A DNA stretch of 64,000 nt, taken from positions 1 through 64,000 of the forward strand of contig CAIVZR010000090.1 in assembly GCA_903910445.1 (NCBI GenBank). Reading direction: 5' to 3'. Source of the DNA: an uncultured Bacteroidota bacterium (lineage in GTDB: Bacteria > Bacteroidota > Bacteroidia > UKL13-3). The notes beneath the pieces were generated by a model. That model worked only from the letters and a program-made list of their open reading frames with translations. It was not told where the DNA came from and did no database searches. Made by a program: the position numbers and the translations under genes. This document shows positions 35,577 to 45,504 of the stretch, one piece after another (position 1 is the stretch's first letter; every line of letters starts with the position of its first letter).

Positions 35577-38500
35577 CTACTCCCCAACCACACTCACCTT
35601 CGCCATCGTCACCACCCCACTGCACTCCACACTCACAAAATAGATTCCTGAGGCTGGTTGATTCAAGTCAATATCAACGATTGAATCTGCGGTGCTTTGT
35701 TTGCTGGTTGTTTGATATACCTGCATTCCTAATGCATTGTAGACAGTGATATGAGCTTCACCCTGAATATCATTTCCAAGGTTAACACTAAACTTGCCAT
35801 GATTTGGATTGGGGTACACAGTAATTTTATTGCCATCTGCTAATCCATCAATTCCTGTATTGGTACAAGTATTAACAGATAAATTGGTTGTGTTTTGATA
35901 GAGTGGTAGTCCAGAAGCAGAATTACGAACACGGATACGATAATTATTCCCATAGGCTGTTCCTTGTGGAATGGCAGTTGCTATCGGGCTATTAGAGCTA
36001 TAACCAATGGTTAGCGGGCTATTGAAGCTTCCCGAAACATCCGATAACTCAGCGATGAAAGGCCCAGTAACATCTCCAATAACATGAAATGGAATACTTA
36101 CATTGTAAGAGGTGCTTGAACAAAACGGACTACCATTAATTTGATCGGTGATGATTGCTAAGCAGGTGTTTATTTCTAAGTCGCTGCCATTGTCAGCGCC
36201 AATCATATACGGTGAATTACTCATCACGCGAATGCGATATCCTGTGCCTTTGGTGGTGGCAGTGAGTATGGTAGCGGTTATCGGACTGCTAGTAGAAGTA
36301 CCTATAATTATTGGAGTAGTAAACGAGCCATTGGCATCGGATAGTTGCGCATAAAAATTACCGGTATAATTTCCAATAAAACTAAAAGGAACATATACAG
36401 TATATGAAGTATTCGCACAGAATGGTGATCCTTGTATGGTACCTGTAGTGATTGAATTTGAGATGCATGTATTGATGGATAGATTTACTCCATTATCTGC
36501 GCCAACGGTAGCTGGACTGCTATTCTTAACACGAATTCTATACTTGGTACCAATAGGTGTGTTCGATGGGATGTTCACGCTGATTGGGCTGGTGGTGCCA
36601 ATACCAATTGATACAGGCGATGCAAAACTTCCTAATGAATCGGAGAGCTCGGCAGTATAGTAACCACTGAAACTTCCAATGGAAACAAATGGCACCGAAG
36701 TAGCAAAACTTGTACTGCTGCAAAACGGACTCCCAGCAATACTTCCTGTAGCGATGGTATTATTATTACAATTATGAATCGTTACATCACTTGATGATGG
36801 TGTACATGGCGGGTTGCTAATTGTCCAGCGAAATACAATATCTCCATTTCCCAAACTTGTTACGCTAGTGTTTGGATTCGTTGGCGAGGAGATGGTACCT
36901 GTGCCACTAACGAGCGACCATAAGCCAATACCTGTTGTTGGCGTATTGCCTGCTAAGGTGGCGGTAGTTGAACAAATCGTTTGTGGTGCTCCAGCATTTG
37001 CGGTGGTGATGGTACCTGAGAAACTAATCAATACTGTATCGCTTGATACTCCACAACTGCCACTTGAAATTTTCCAGATGAATTGATTGGCACCGATACC
37101 TAATCCAGTAACGGAGCTTGTTGGTGATGATGGATTGGTAATCGTTCCATTGCCACTTAATAATGTCCAGGAGCCTGTGCCCGATGTTGGTGTATTACCA
37201 TTTAATGTTGTTGTATTCGCGCATAACACTTGGTCGGTTCCAGCATTGGCTGTTGTAGGAGATGATAAAACAGTAATGACCACAGTATCAATCGATGGTG
37301 AACAAGGCGGATTGGAGATTGTCCATAGTAAAATATTTTGTCCCCAGCCCAAACCAGAAACAGCAGTAGTAGGGCTCGAAGCATTATTGAATGTGCAGCT
37401 GCCACTTACTTTCGACCATGCGCCAGTGCCCACCGTTGGTGTATTAGCGGCGAGTGTGGTGCTTGTCACTGAACAAAGTTGTTGGTCGCTTCCGGCGTTG
37501 GCAATGGTAATTGAACCTGCTTGTGTTATCACCACGGTATCATTCGACGAAGAGCATGGCGAATTTGATATTGTCCACACAAAGGTATTTGTACCAGCAC
37601 TTAAACCAGTAACTGTTGAAGTTGGATTTGAAGGATTGGTAACAATTCCGCTACCATTTATTTTTGTCCATAATCCAGTACCTGATGTTGGAGTATTCCC
37701 ATTTAAGTAGGCGGTTGTTGCACAGGCTGTTTGGTCGGTGCCCGCATTGGCGGTGGTAGGATTGAGTGAACTTGTAATGACCACGGTATCAGTAGAAGGG
37801 GTACAACTACTATTAGAAATACTCCATAATAATTGATTTGGTCCAGCACTTAAACCTGTGATTGTGGTACTTGCGAGAGTTGAATCGGCAAAGTTGGCGG
37901 TGCCTGATAATACTTTCCATTTGCCGCTTCCCGAGCTGGGTACATTACCCGCCAAGGTAGCACTGGTACCACATACTGTTTGGTCGGTGCCCGCATTGGC
38001 AGTAGTAGGTGCTAAATTTATAGTTAGATTGGTTGTATTTGCTGAGCCTGTGGTAGCAGGGGTACTCGATACCACACGAATGCGATAGAGTGTGCCGGCA
38101 ACCGATGGTAAGGCCACGTTGCTAGTAATGGTTCCAGCCGATACAGAGGTTAATGTTCCAATATTGGTAGGTGTTGTAAAAGATCCTGTGCTACTTGAAA
38201 GTTGTGCAGTAAATACATTTCCAGAAGTATAAGTACCAGTGATGGTGAATGGAATACTGATTCCTGTTTGTCCGGCACAGAATGAACTCGCCGAGATATT
38301 TCCTGTGGTGATGGTATTATTATTTGATGGAGAAATCGCTAATGAAGTGCTGTAAACATAATCGCCAAATTCATTACCATTATTATTACACGCATCGCCT
38401 GCCGCAAAAAAGGTTATCGTGCCAAGGTTTGTAGCGGGTGCAGTCCAGTTAAAAGAGAAAGCCATAGGGCTGGTTCCAGCACCGCCATTGGTTTTGTGAG

Positions 38501-38873
38501 TGATATTCACGCGCCCATTTCCAGCAGTAACCAATTTCATTTTTGTGGTATTCGTTACCGCAATCGTTCCTGCACTCGCATTGGCCGAAGTGAGCGCTTC
38601 AAATCCAAAGCCAAATAGAGAAAAACCTGTTTGTGCCACGGTAACACTAATAGCATAGGTAGTGCCGGGTATATAACCCGAGGTTGGGATATTATGCGTA
38701 ATAGCAATACTTCCTCCACCTGTATTTAAAGTGTACGAAGAATGGCAACTCGTGCAAGTGCCTTCTGTTGGCGACCCCGTCTTTCCAGCAATTCCGGAAA
38801 TACTTGCAAAAACATTAGCAACAATAGCGATGCTGATAATGAATGTGATGATGTAAAGATACTTTTTGTTCAT
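35577..38873 (-). CDS. T9SS-exported repeat protein with N-terminal CxxCH domain
   Basis: 1098 residues. A signal peptide (YIITFIISIAIVANVFA) is followed by a Reeler-like, choice-of-anchor-V-type domain (about 25-185) beginning GTCTSCHSSY, a CxxCH haem-attachment-like motif. Then a module with C-x-G..SIPFTITG, five PKD-like repeats of about 83 residues (each ANAG-DQ-C, GNTP-SGTG-W, WTISN-PC, DTVVIT), and three more copies of the C-x-G module (each YRIRVxxxSP). The end is a type A sorting domain: ITVYPNPNHGKFSVNLGN to the last strand. Probably anchored on the cell surface. It follows the haem-motif lipoprotein gene by 21 bp, so the two form an operon. Confidence 0.88.
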   Translation of the reverse strand: MNKKYLYIITFIISIAIVANVFASISGIAGKTGSPTEGTCTSCHSSYTLNTGGGSIAITHNIPTSGYIPGTTYAISVTVAQTGFSLFGFGFEALTSANASAGTIAVTNTTKMKLVTAGNGRVNITHKTNGGAGTSPMAFSFNWTAPATNLGTITFFAAGDACNNNGNEFGDYVYSTSLAISPSNNNTITTGNISASSFCAGQTGISIPFTITGTYTSGNVFTAQLSSSTGSFTTPTNIGTLTSVSAGTITSNVALPSVAGTLYRIRVVSSTPATTGSANTTNLTINLAPTTANAGTDQTVCGTSATLAGNVPSSGSGKWKVLSGTANFADSTLASTTITGLSAGPNQLLWSISNSSCTPSTDTVVITSSLNPTTANAGTDQTACATTAYLNGNTPTSGTGLWTKINGSGIVTNPSNPTSTVTGLSAGTNTFVWTISNSPCSSSNDTVVITQAGSITIANAGSDQQLCSVTSTTLAANTPTVGTGAWSKVSGSCTFNNASSPTTAVSGLGWGQNILLWTISNPPCSPSIDTVVITVLSSPTTANAGTDQVLCANTTTLNGNTPTSGTGSWTLLSGNGTITNPSSPTSSVTGLGIGANQFIWKISSGSCGVSSDTVLISFSGTITTANAGAPQTICSTTATLAGNTPTTGIGLWSLVSGTGTISSPTNPNTSVTSLGNGDIVFRWTISNPPCTPSSSDVTIHNCNNNTIATGSIAGSPFCSSTSFATSVPFVSIGSFSGYYTAELSDSLGSFASPVSIGIGTTSPISVNIPSNTPIGTKYRIRVKNSSPATVGADNGVNLSINTCISNSITTGTIQGSPFCANTSYTVYVPFSFIGNYTGNFYAQLSDANGSFTTPIIIGTSTSSPITATILTATTKGTGYRIRVMSNSPYMIGADNGSDLEINTCLAIITDQINGSPFCSSTSYNVSIPFHVIGDVTGPFIAELSDVSGSFNSPLTIGYSSNSPIATAIPQGTAYGNNYRIRVRNSASGLPLYQNTTNLSVNTCTNTGIDGLADGNKITVYPNPNHGKFSVNLGNDIQGEAHITVYNALGMQVYQTTSKQSTADSIVDIDLNQPASGIYFVSVECSGVVTMAKVSVVGE

Positions 38874-38894
38874 AGCGGAAAATAGATTAGGTAG

Positions 38895-39575
38895 TTAATT
38901 GTTAGGGGCACCTGCGTTAATCCAAATTTTTATTTGTTTGATTTTACAATCGGAAAGTTTACTACCACCTTCAGGCATAAACCTAAAACCAGTAGTATGG
39001 TTTATTGACCCCATTAGTTTTCCATTGGTTACTGTAGTGAGTACATTATTATATCCTTTAAGTATGGTGCCACTTACACTATGGCATCCCAGGCAATTGT
39101 TTTGTATGATAGGAGCGATTACTGTTGAATATTTTACGTTCGTAGTATCGCAAGGACCTTGGCAATCTATATCATTTTTCATGCCTTGATTTATCCATTT
39201 CTGAAGGGTGGCTACCTGAGCTGAGTCGAGCTGTGGATAGGGTAGTGGAGGCATTCTTAAATCGCCGTTATCGGTGATTGATTGCATTAATAAATTACCA
39301 GAAATGGTACGTGTGGTATTGAGATAGTTATTAAGAACGATGCCAACTTTACGTGTGGTATCATTATGACAATTTGATTTAGCACAGTTGGTAACTAAGA
39401 TAGGCTGCACTTCCTCGAAATAGCAAATGCTATCTTTTTTGTTGGAATTATCAGGGATAATAACGGTGTCAATGACTACTGTAGGAGGCAGTGGTTCTAT
39501 GGGTTCATGATGGCAGGCGATTACCATTAACGATACAACTGAACCCAGAAGTATAAGTAAACTTTTTAATTTCAT
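38895..39575 (-). CDS. Lipoprotein with c-type cytochrome-like motifs
   Basis: 226 residues. Lipobox LMVIAC with Cys21, then a Pro/Thr linker. Two tandem modules follow: CYFEEVQPILVTNCAKSNCH (C-x4-CH, about 52-71) and IAPIIQNNCLGCHS (CxxCH, about 152-165), each with a downstream MPP or MPEGG where Met may be the second haem ligand (DLRMPPLPYPQLDSAQV; FRFMPEGGSKLSDCKI). This arrangement is common in predicted outer-membrane cytochromes of Bacteroidota. Operon with the CxxCH-containing T9SS protein, suggesting a shared electron-transfer or haem role (inference). Confidence 0.8.
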   Translation of the reverse strand: MKLKSLLILLGSVVSLMVIACHHEPIEPLPPTVVIDTVIIPDNSNKKDSICYFEEVQPILVTNCAKSNCHNDTTRKVGIVLNNYLNTTRTISGNLLMQSITDNGDLRMPPLPYPQLDSAQVATLQKWINQGMKNDIDCQGPCDTTNVKYSTVIAPIIQNNCLGCHSVSGTILKGYNNVLTTVTNGKLMGSINHTTGFRFMPEGGSKLSDCKIKQIKIWINAGAPNN

Positions 39576-39899
39576 AGCTACATCAATAAGGCACGCAAGC
39601 CTATAATCTATTTTTTTTACAAAAGCACAACGACCAAATAATTTTAAAATAATTTCAATATTACTTTTTCAACATTTAGTTTGATTTCTTGTTTAAATAG
39701 GAGAGCAACTAAAATTAGTTTTGATGTCTAAAAATAGAATTTCTCCGGATATAAAATTTTGATGTATATGCAAAAGTAAAAATTTCTTTACAATCAAATA
39801 AATTTTCATGCTGAACAGGTATAATTTCATAATGAATGGGGAAATTATCTGGTTAAGACAATTTCCCCATTCGGTATACGCTATTCAATTAATTGATTA
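39576..39899. other. Intergenic region with a hairpin
   Basis: 324 bp, very AT-rich. The only structure seen is a 13-bp inverted repeat at 39834-39872. No coding frame. Confidence 0.5.
39834..39872. terminator. Hairpin downstream of the SDR gene
   Basis: Stem GAATGGGGAAATT/AATTTCCCCATTC with a 13-nt loop, 28 bp beyond the SDR stop. No T-run follows, so it could be a terminator stem or an mRNA-stabilising hairpin. Confidence 0.4.
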
Positions 39900-40652
39900 T
39901 TATTGGGCAAGATAGCCCCCATCTATAGCATAATAAGATCCAGTAACAAACGACGATTTAGGTGAGCTCAACCAGTAAACCAATTCGGCTACTTCCGATG
40001 ATTCACCCAGACGGCCCATAGGGTGCAAGGTGGCAATATATTTCAGGGTGGCCTCATCTAATGCATTGGTTAGCAAAGGTGTTTTAATATAACCTGGGCC
40101 TACGGCATTGATTCGAATGTTTTGATCGGCATATTCCAGGGCTGTTGCCTTGGTAAGCCCTACTACCCCATGCTTGGCTGCCACATAAGCGGGTGAATTT
40201 TTGGTACCCACTGCTCCCAATATTGAAGAGATATTTACAATGGATCCACCTCCGCTTGCAAGCATTGCAGGCAATTGATAGTGCATTCCGTAAAATACTC
40301 CGGATAGATTAACTCCAATTACCTTATTCCATCCATCGATTGGATATTGTCCGGTAAGTCCCATAGGGCCGCCAATACCTGCATTATTACATGCAATATG
40401 TAAGCCTCCATATTTCTTCACCGTTTCATTAACGAGACGCTCCTGATCAGCTGGAATTGATGTGTCGGCTTTGATAAAAAAGGCTTCTCCACCTTTGCTC
40501 ATAATCTTGGCTACTACCTTCATTCCTGCCTCTTCGTTGATGTCGGCAACAATTACCTTCGCACCCTCCGAGGCATATAATAATGCAATGGCTTCTCCAA
40601 TACCCATACTTGCGCCTGTTACTAAGGCAACTTTGTTTGATAAACTTTTCAT
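39900..40652 (-). CDS. Short-chain dehydrogenase/reductase
   Basis: 250 residues, classical SDR length. Cofactor motif TGASMGIGEAIALLYASEGA (TGxxxGxG), the NNAG motif in CNNAGIGGPMGL, catalytic Ser in GGSIVNISSILGAVG, and Tyr-x-x-x-Lys in PAYVAAKHGVVGLTKA. The Asp in VIVADINEEA after beta-2 indicates NAD(H) preference. The C-terminus SYYAIDGGYLAQ matches glucose-dehydrogenase-like SDRs. The substrate cannot be assigned. It stands alone, separated by 494 bp from pyrG. Confidence 0.92.
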   Translation of the reverse strand: MKSLSNKVALVTGASMGIGEAIALLYASEGAKVIVADINEEAGMKVVAKIMSKGGEAFFIKADTSIPADQERLVNETVKKYGGLHIACNNAGIGGPMGLTGQYPIDGWNKVIGVNLSGVFYGMHYQLPAMLASGGGSIVNISSILGAVGTKNSPAYVAAKHGVVGLTKATALEYADQNIRINAVGPGYIKTPLLTNALDEATLKYIATLHPMGRLGESSEVAELVYWLSSPKSSFVTGSYYAIDGGYLAQ

Positions 40653-42766
<2,114 letters not shown>

Positions 42767-42785
42767 TTCAAAATCCTTATAAAAT

Positions 42786-42820
42786 AAAAAGCACTCTTGA
42801 AAATCAAGGGTGCTTTTTTT
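42786..42820. terminator. Rho-independent terminator after pyrG
   Basis: Stem AAAAAGCACTCTTGA/TCAAGGGTGCTTTTT (one T-G wobble), loop AAA, followed by further T. It also serves the convergent TMEM175-like gene. Confidence 0.85.
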
Positions 42821-42848
42821 ATTTGTTTAAAGATGATATGATTTCAAT

Positions 42849-43448
42849 TTATTGGGTATCGAGTTTCTTTATCAAATAATCAATGAAATCGGCACCTATT
42901 TGTGATAGACTAAATAGAATCAAGAAAGTAAAAACAAGCATTGAAATATTCGTGCTTACAAACGATAATCCAATTGAAATTACCGAACAGATTACCGGAA
43001 CCACCAGGCGGATATTACTATGACGTATGCTTTTCGGGGTAAGTTGAACATCATCATTCAAATTGTGTATTTGAATATGACGTTTAATCATAAACAAGGA
43101 AAGCCCTATGAAAATAATATTCAATCCGTATAACAAAATCGCGAGCTGGGTATAATTATAACGGCCAAGCAAGTGGGTAGTGAAAGGAATCAATCCGATG
43201 AAAAACAAAAACAGGGCATTGTAATTCGTTAGTTTACTGTTGAATGTTTTAGCGGCTAAAATAACATAACAGTAGGCTCTCCAATAGGTAAATAGCAAGG
43301 AAAAGCTAAGAATATAACTTAGAAACAAAGGACCCAGTTCCGTTAATGAATGCCATAACTCAGCGTTGTTGGTGGGCTCATGAAATTCAGGCACCCTGAT
43401 TTCAATGATCAATAAAGTCATTACGATGGCAAATATTCCATCTACCAA
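42849..43448 (-). CDS. TMEM175/DUF1211-family membrane protein, start uncertain
   Basis: At least 199 residues, with six hydrophobic segments. The first helix LVDGIFAIVMTLLIIEIRVP is the TMEM175 signature (R..xFSDGxFAIxxTLLxxxI). Bacterial members form K+ channels as tetramers. The coordinates start at a TTG, but conserved residues continue upstream in frame (KIKASRLDG, including the conserved Arg before helix 1) to a stop at 43482-43484 with no ATG, GTG or TTG in between; ATT at 43470-43472 or ATA at 43479-43481 would have to serve as start, or the gene is 5'-damaged. The pattern LVDG replaces FSDG. Confidence 0.75.
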   Translation of the reverse strand: MVDGIFAIVMTLLIIEIRVPEFHEPTNNAELWHSLTELGPLFLSYILSFSLLFTYWRAYCYVILAAKTFNSKLTNYNALFLFFIGLIPFTTHLLGRYNYTQLAILLYGLNIIFIGLSLFMIKRHIQIHNLNDDVQLTPKSIRHSNIRLVVPVICSVISIGLSFVSTNISMLVFTFLILFSLSQIGADFIDYLIKKLDTQ

Positions 43449-43723
43449 TCCGTCAAGGCGCGATGCTTTAATTTTGTATATTTAATTATAGTATTTTTAA
43501 TACGATTCTTCAATAATAAGATATTAATGTGAAACGAGTTTGGAATATTGGATTTAAATTTATTTCTACTATTTGAAATTGTGAATTAATATTATAAAGT
43601 GCTATCGCATATTTAAATGATGATATTTAATTTCCATACTTCATTTATGGTTTGTTTAAATAAATCGTCAAGTATTGAGGTCTTGGGTGGGGCGTAATAC
43701 CCAATCGATTTAACATATTCATT

Positions 43724-44397
43724 TTAGAATATAATTCTCTCTTCAATAAAGTTATTAAGGATTGTATTTTTTGGTTCTTCTTTGATCTCTTCTGCTGAAG
43801 TTTTTCGTTTCAATAAATTCTCTACTTCTTTTTTTATTATTTGGTCTGTTAATTGGCTATTGAGTAGATGTTGAAATTCCATTGGAGCCATTGTGTTCGT
43901 TTCTCGAATCCACTCACAAGCAAGTATTGGCCTTAAAACATAAAAGTATTTTTTTACTTTTACGATGTCTTTTTGTAAATACTCTCTATAATTACCTTCA
44001 GCCATATGGAGGTAATGGTGTAAACATGATTTTGGGTTGAAAAATTCTTTCGTTAGTTCGCGGAGTTTACCTGTGGTCGAAAATTGTTCTAAATATAGGA
44101 TCGGACTTCTTAACCATTCTAAAATTGGTGGATTCGATTTTCTAAATAGTCGCAAAGCTTTTTATAATTCCCAACCTGCAAGGTCGATATCATTTTGTAA
44201 AATTTCTTCTAGATTATCTTTCTCAACATAAATTTTAAGTACCATTCAATTTTATGAATATATACAAATCGCACATCCTAATCACTATCAGTTGATGCAA
44301 AACCCCATGCACGGCTGCCACTTTCAACAGCAAACAAAATTTTTATTTCATATGCTATTTCTAGTTTAAGAAGTTCCTTTTTTATTTCATCGGTCAT
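43724..44397 (-). pseudogene. Decayed DNA polymerase beta-type nucleotidyltransferase (PF10127-like)
   Basis: The gene can be followed from ATG 44397 (TDEIKKELLKLEIAYEIK) through the active-site segment AVESGSRAWGFASTDSD, where a TAG (44280-44282) replaces the expected Tyr before DVRFVYIHKIEWYL. A -1 frameshift at an A-run near 44235 moves to the frame KIYVEKDNLEEILQNDIDLA, then GWEL is followed by TAA (44162-44164) before KALRLFRKSNPPILEWLRSP. The remaining frame (FNPKSCLHHYLHMAEGNYRE, KYFYVLRPILACEWI) is intact. With two nonsense codons and one frameshift it cannot make the enzyme. An open frame of 143 codons at its 3' end is a remnant only. Confidence 0.88.
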
Positions 44398-44508
44398 TGG
44401 TTCTATGTATTAAAATGGATTTGAGGCAAATGTAATTACTTACCCCAAAACTATTCGATACTATTAAATTCATTGTTAACTAAAAAAACCTTTCCTAATT
44501 ACTCATCC

Positions 44509-45177
44509 TCACGAATCAAACTTCGAACCATCCCATGCCTCGCCTTCAGGAAATAGTTCTGTGAATCGTCGCTTCATTTCCTCCGCTACCAGCGCGCTGC
44601 TTCCACCTCGAGCATTTAATTGCTCCATGATATTAAGATAACTTTTCTCATCTCTATTCTGACTCAGCTTAAATACATTCTCCAGCTTCTCTGCCTTGAT
44701 TTCAAAGCCTGCGATGGCAGGCATCATCTTCGATACAAAAGTATCTGGCAGGTTATCATAAAAGGTTTGCGACTCAGTATTGCCTCCCTCAAATTTTAAA
44801 GTCAATTTGCGCATCAACTGAACCAGGCCTTCATCCGACATGAAATTGATTTTCCCGTTAATATGCACACTCATATAATTCCATGTAGAGCCTATTTGCG
44901 GATTGCTATACCATGATGCACTCACATAAGCATTGGGGCCAGTGAAGACCAGCAAGGCATTGGGATTTTCTACAAAAGCCTTGTGATGGTCGGTATTACG
45001 CATGATATGCCCTTGTAAATACAATTCTCCATCGCGCTCTTCAAGCAATACTGGTATCTGGGTGGCTACCTGGGTGCCCGACAAAAAACTTCCGGTAAGA
45101 AAGGCCAGGGGATGGGTCTCAATGAGCTCGATAATGTCTTTCTTATCTTTTGCTTTGAAGTAGGAGAAATTATACAT
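44509..45177 (-). CDS. PaiB-like FMN-binding protein
   Basis: 222 residues matching the FMN-binding split-barrel family of PaiB: YNFSYFKAKDKKDIIELIET at the start, HPLAFLTG, QIPVLLEERDGELYLQGHIM, ALLVFTGPNAYVSASWY, and TWNYMSVHINGKINF, all typical. Family members were described as negative regulators of degradative enzymes and sporulation in Bacillus, though a flavin-dependent activity is possible. It lies downstream of a region with two 18-bp palindromes (45420-45478). Confidence 0.9.
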   Translation of the reverse strand: MYNFSYFKAKDKKDIIELIETHPLAFLTGSFLSGTQVATQIPVLLEERDGELYLQGHIMRNTDHHKAFVENPNALLVFTGPNAYVSASWYSNPQIGSTWNYMSVHINGKINFMSDEGLVQLMRKLTLKFEGGNTESQTFYDNLPDTFVSKMMPAIAGFEIKAEKLENVFKLSQNRDEKSYLNIMEQLNARGGSSALVAEEMKRRFTELFPEGEAWDGSKFDS

Positions 45178-45504
45178 GGTTTTGGAGATAAAATGAATTC
45201 AGGTTTCTTTTCGAATAAACAAATGCTACTGTTTGTCCTAAAGCGCCTACTACAATAATAATGATTTTCAAACTACTTTAAACAAGTCTGTCATTATTAT
45301 TTCTTCAAGCAAATTGTATTCAAATGGATGAAGTAATATCTGAAATTTTTATTGATGAGACCAGCAAGTTTAAATAATGAATGAAACTATTTTATTTACT
45401 TTTATTCATTCCGGTTTTTTGAATGAGAAATCATTCATGGCTGAATGAAATAGGGGAATTTGAATGATAAGTCATTCAGGAATTGAGAATCCTGATTAAT
45501 ACGT
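45178..45504. other. Intergenic region with TGAATGA palindromes
   Basis: 327 bp between the T9SS BNR-repeat gene and the PaiB-like gene. It contains two 18-bp palindromes and further TGAATGA half-sites (45378, 45442). No coding frame seen. Confidence 0.6.
45420..45478. promoter_or_regulatory. Pair of 18-bp palindromes TGAATGA-N4-TCATTCA
   Basis: TGAATGAGAAATCATTCA (45420-45437) and TGAATGATAAGTCATTCA (45461-45478), 41 bp apart (about four helical turns), with a single half-site between them. The arms are identical and only the 4-nt centre differs. They look like binding sites for a dimeric regulator of the downstream PaiB-like gene; hairpin roles are also possible. Confidence 0.45.

Noticed and set aside
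36814-38088. Plus-strand frames opposite the T9SS repeat protein
   Set aside because: Repetitive antisense shadows of the PKD-like repeats with no start context.
45420-45478. Palindromes as a terminator for the BNR-repeat gene
   Set aside because: No U-run follows either hairpin in the direction of transcription.
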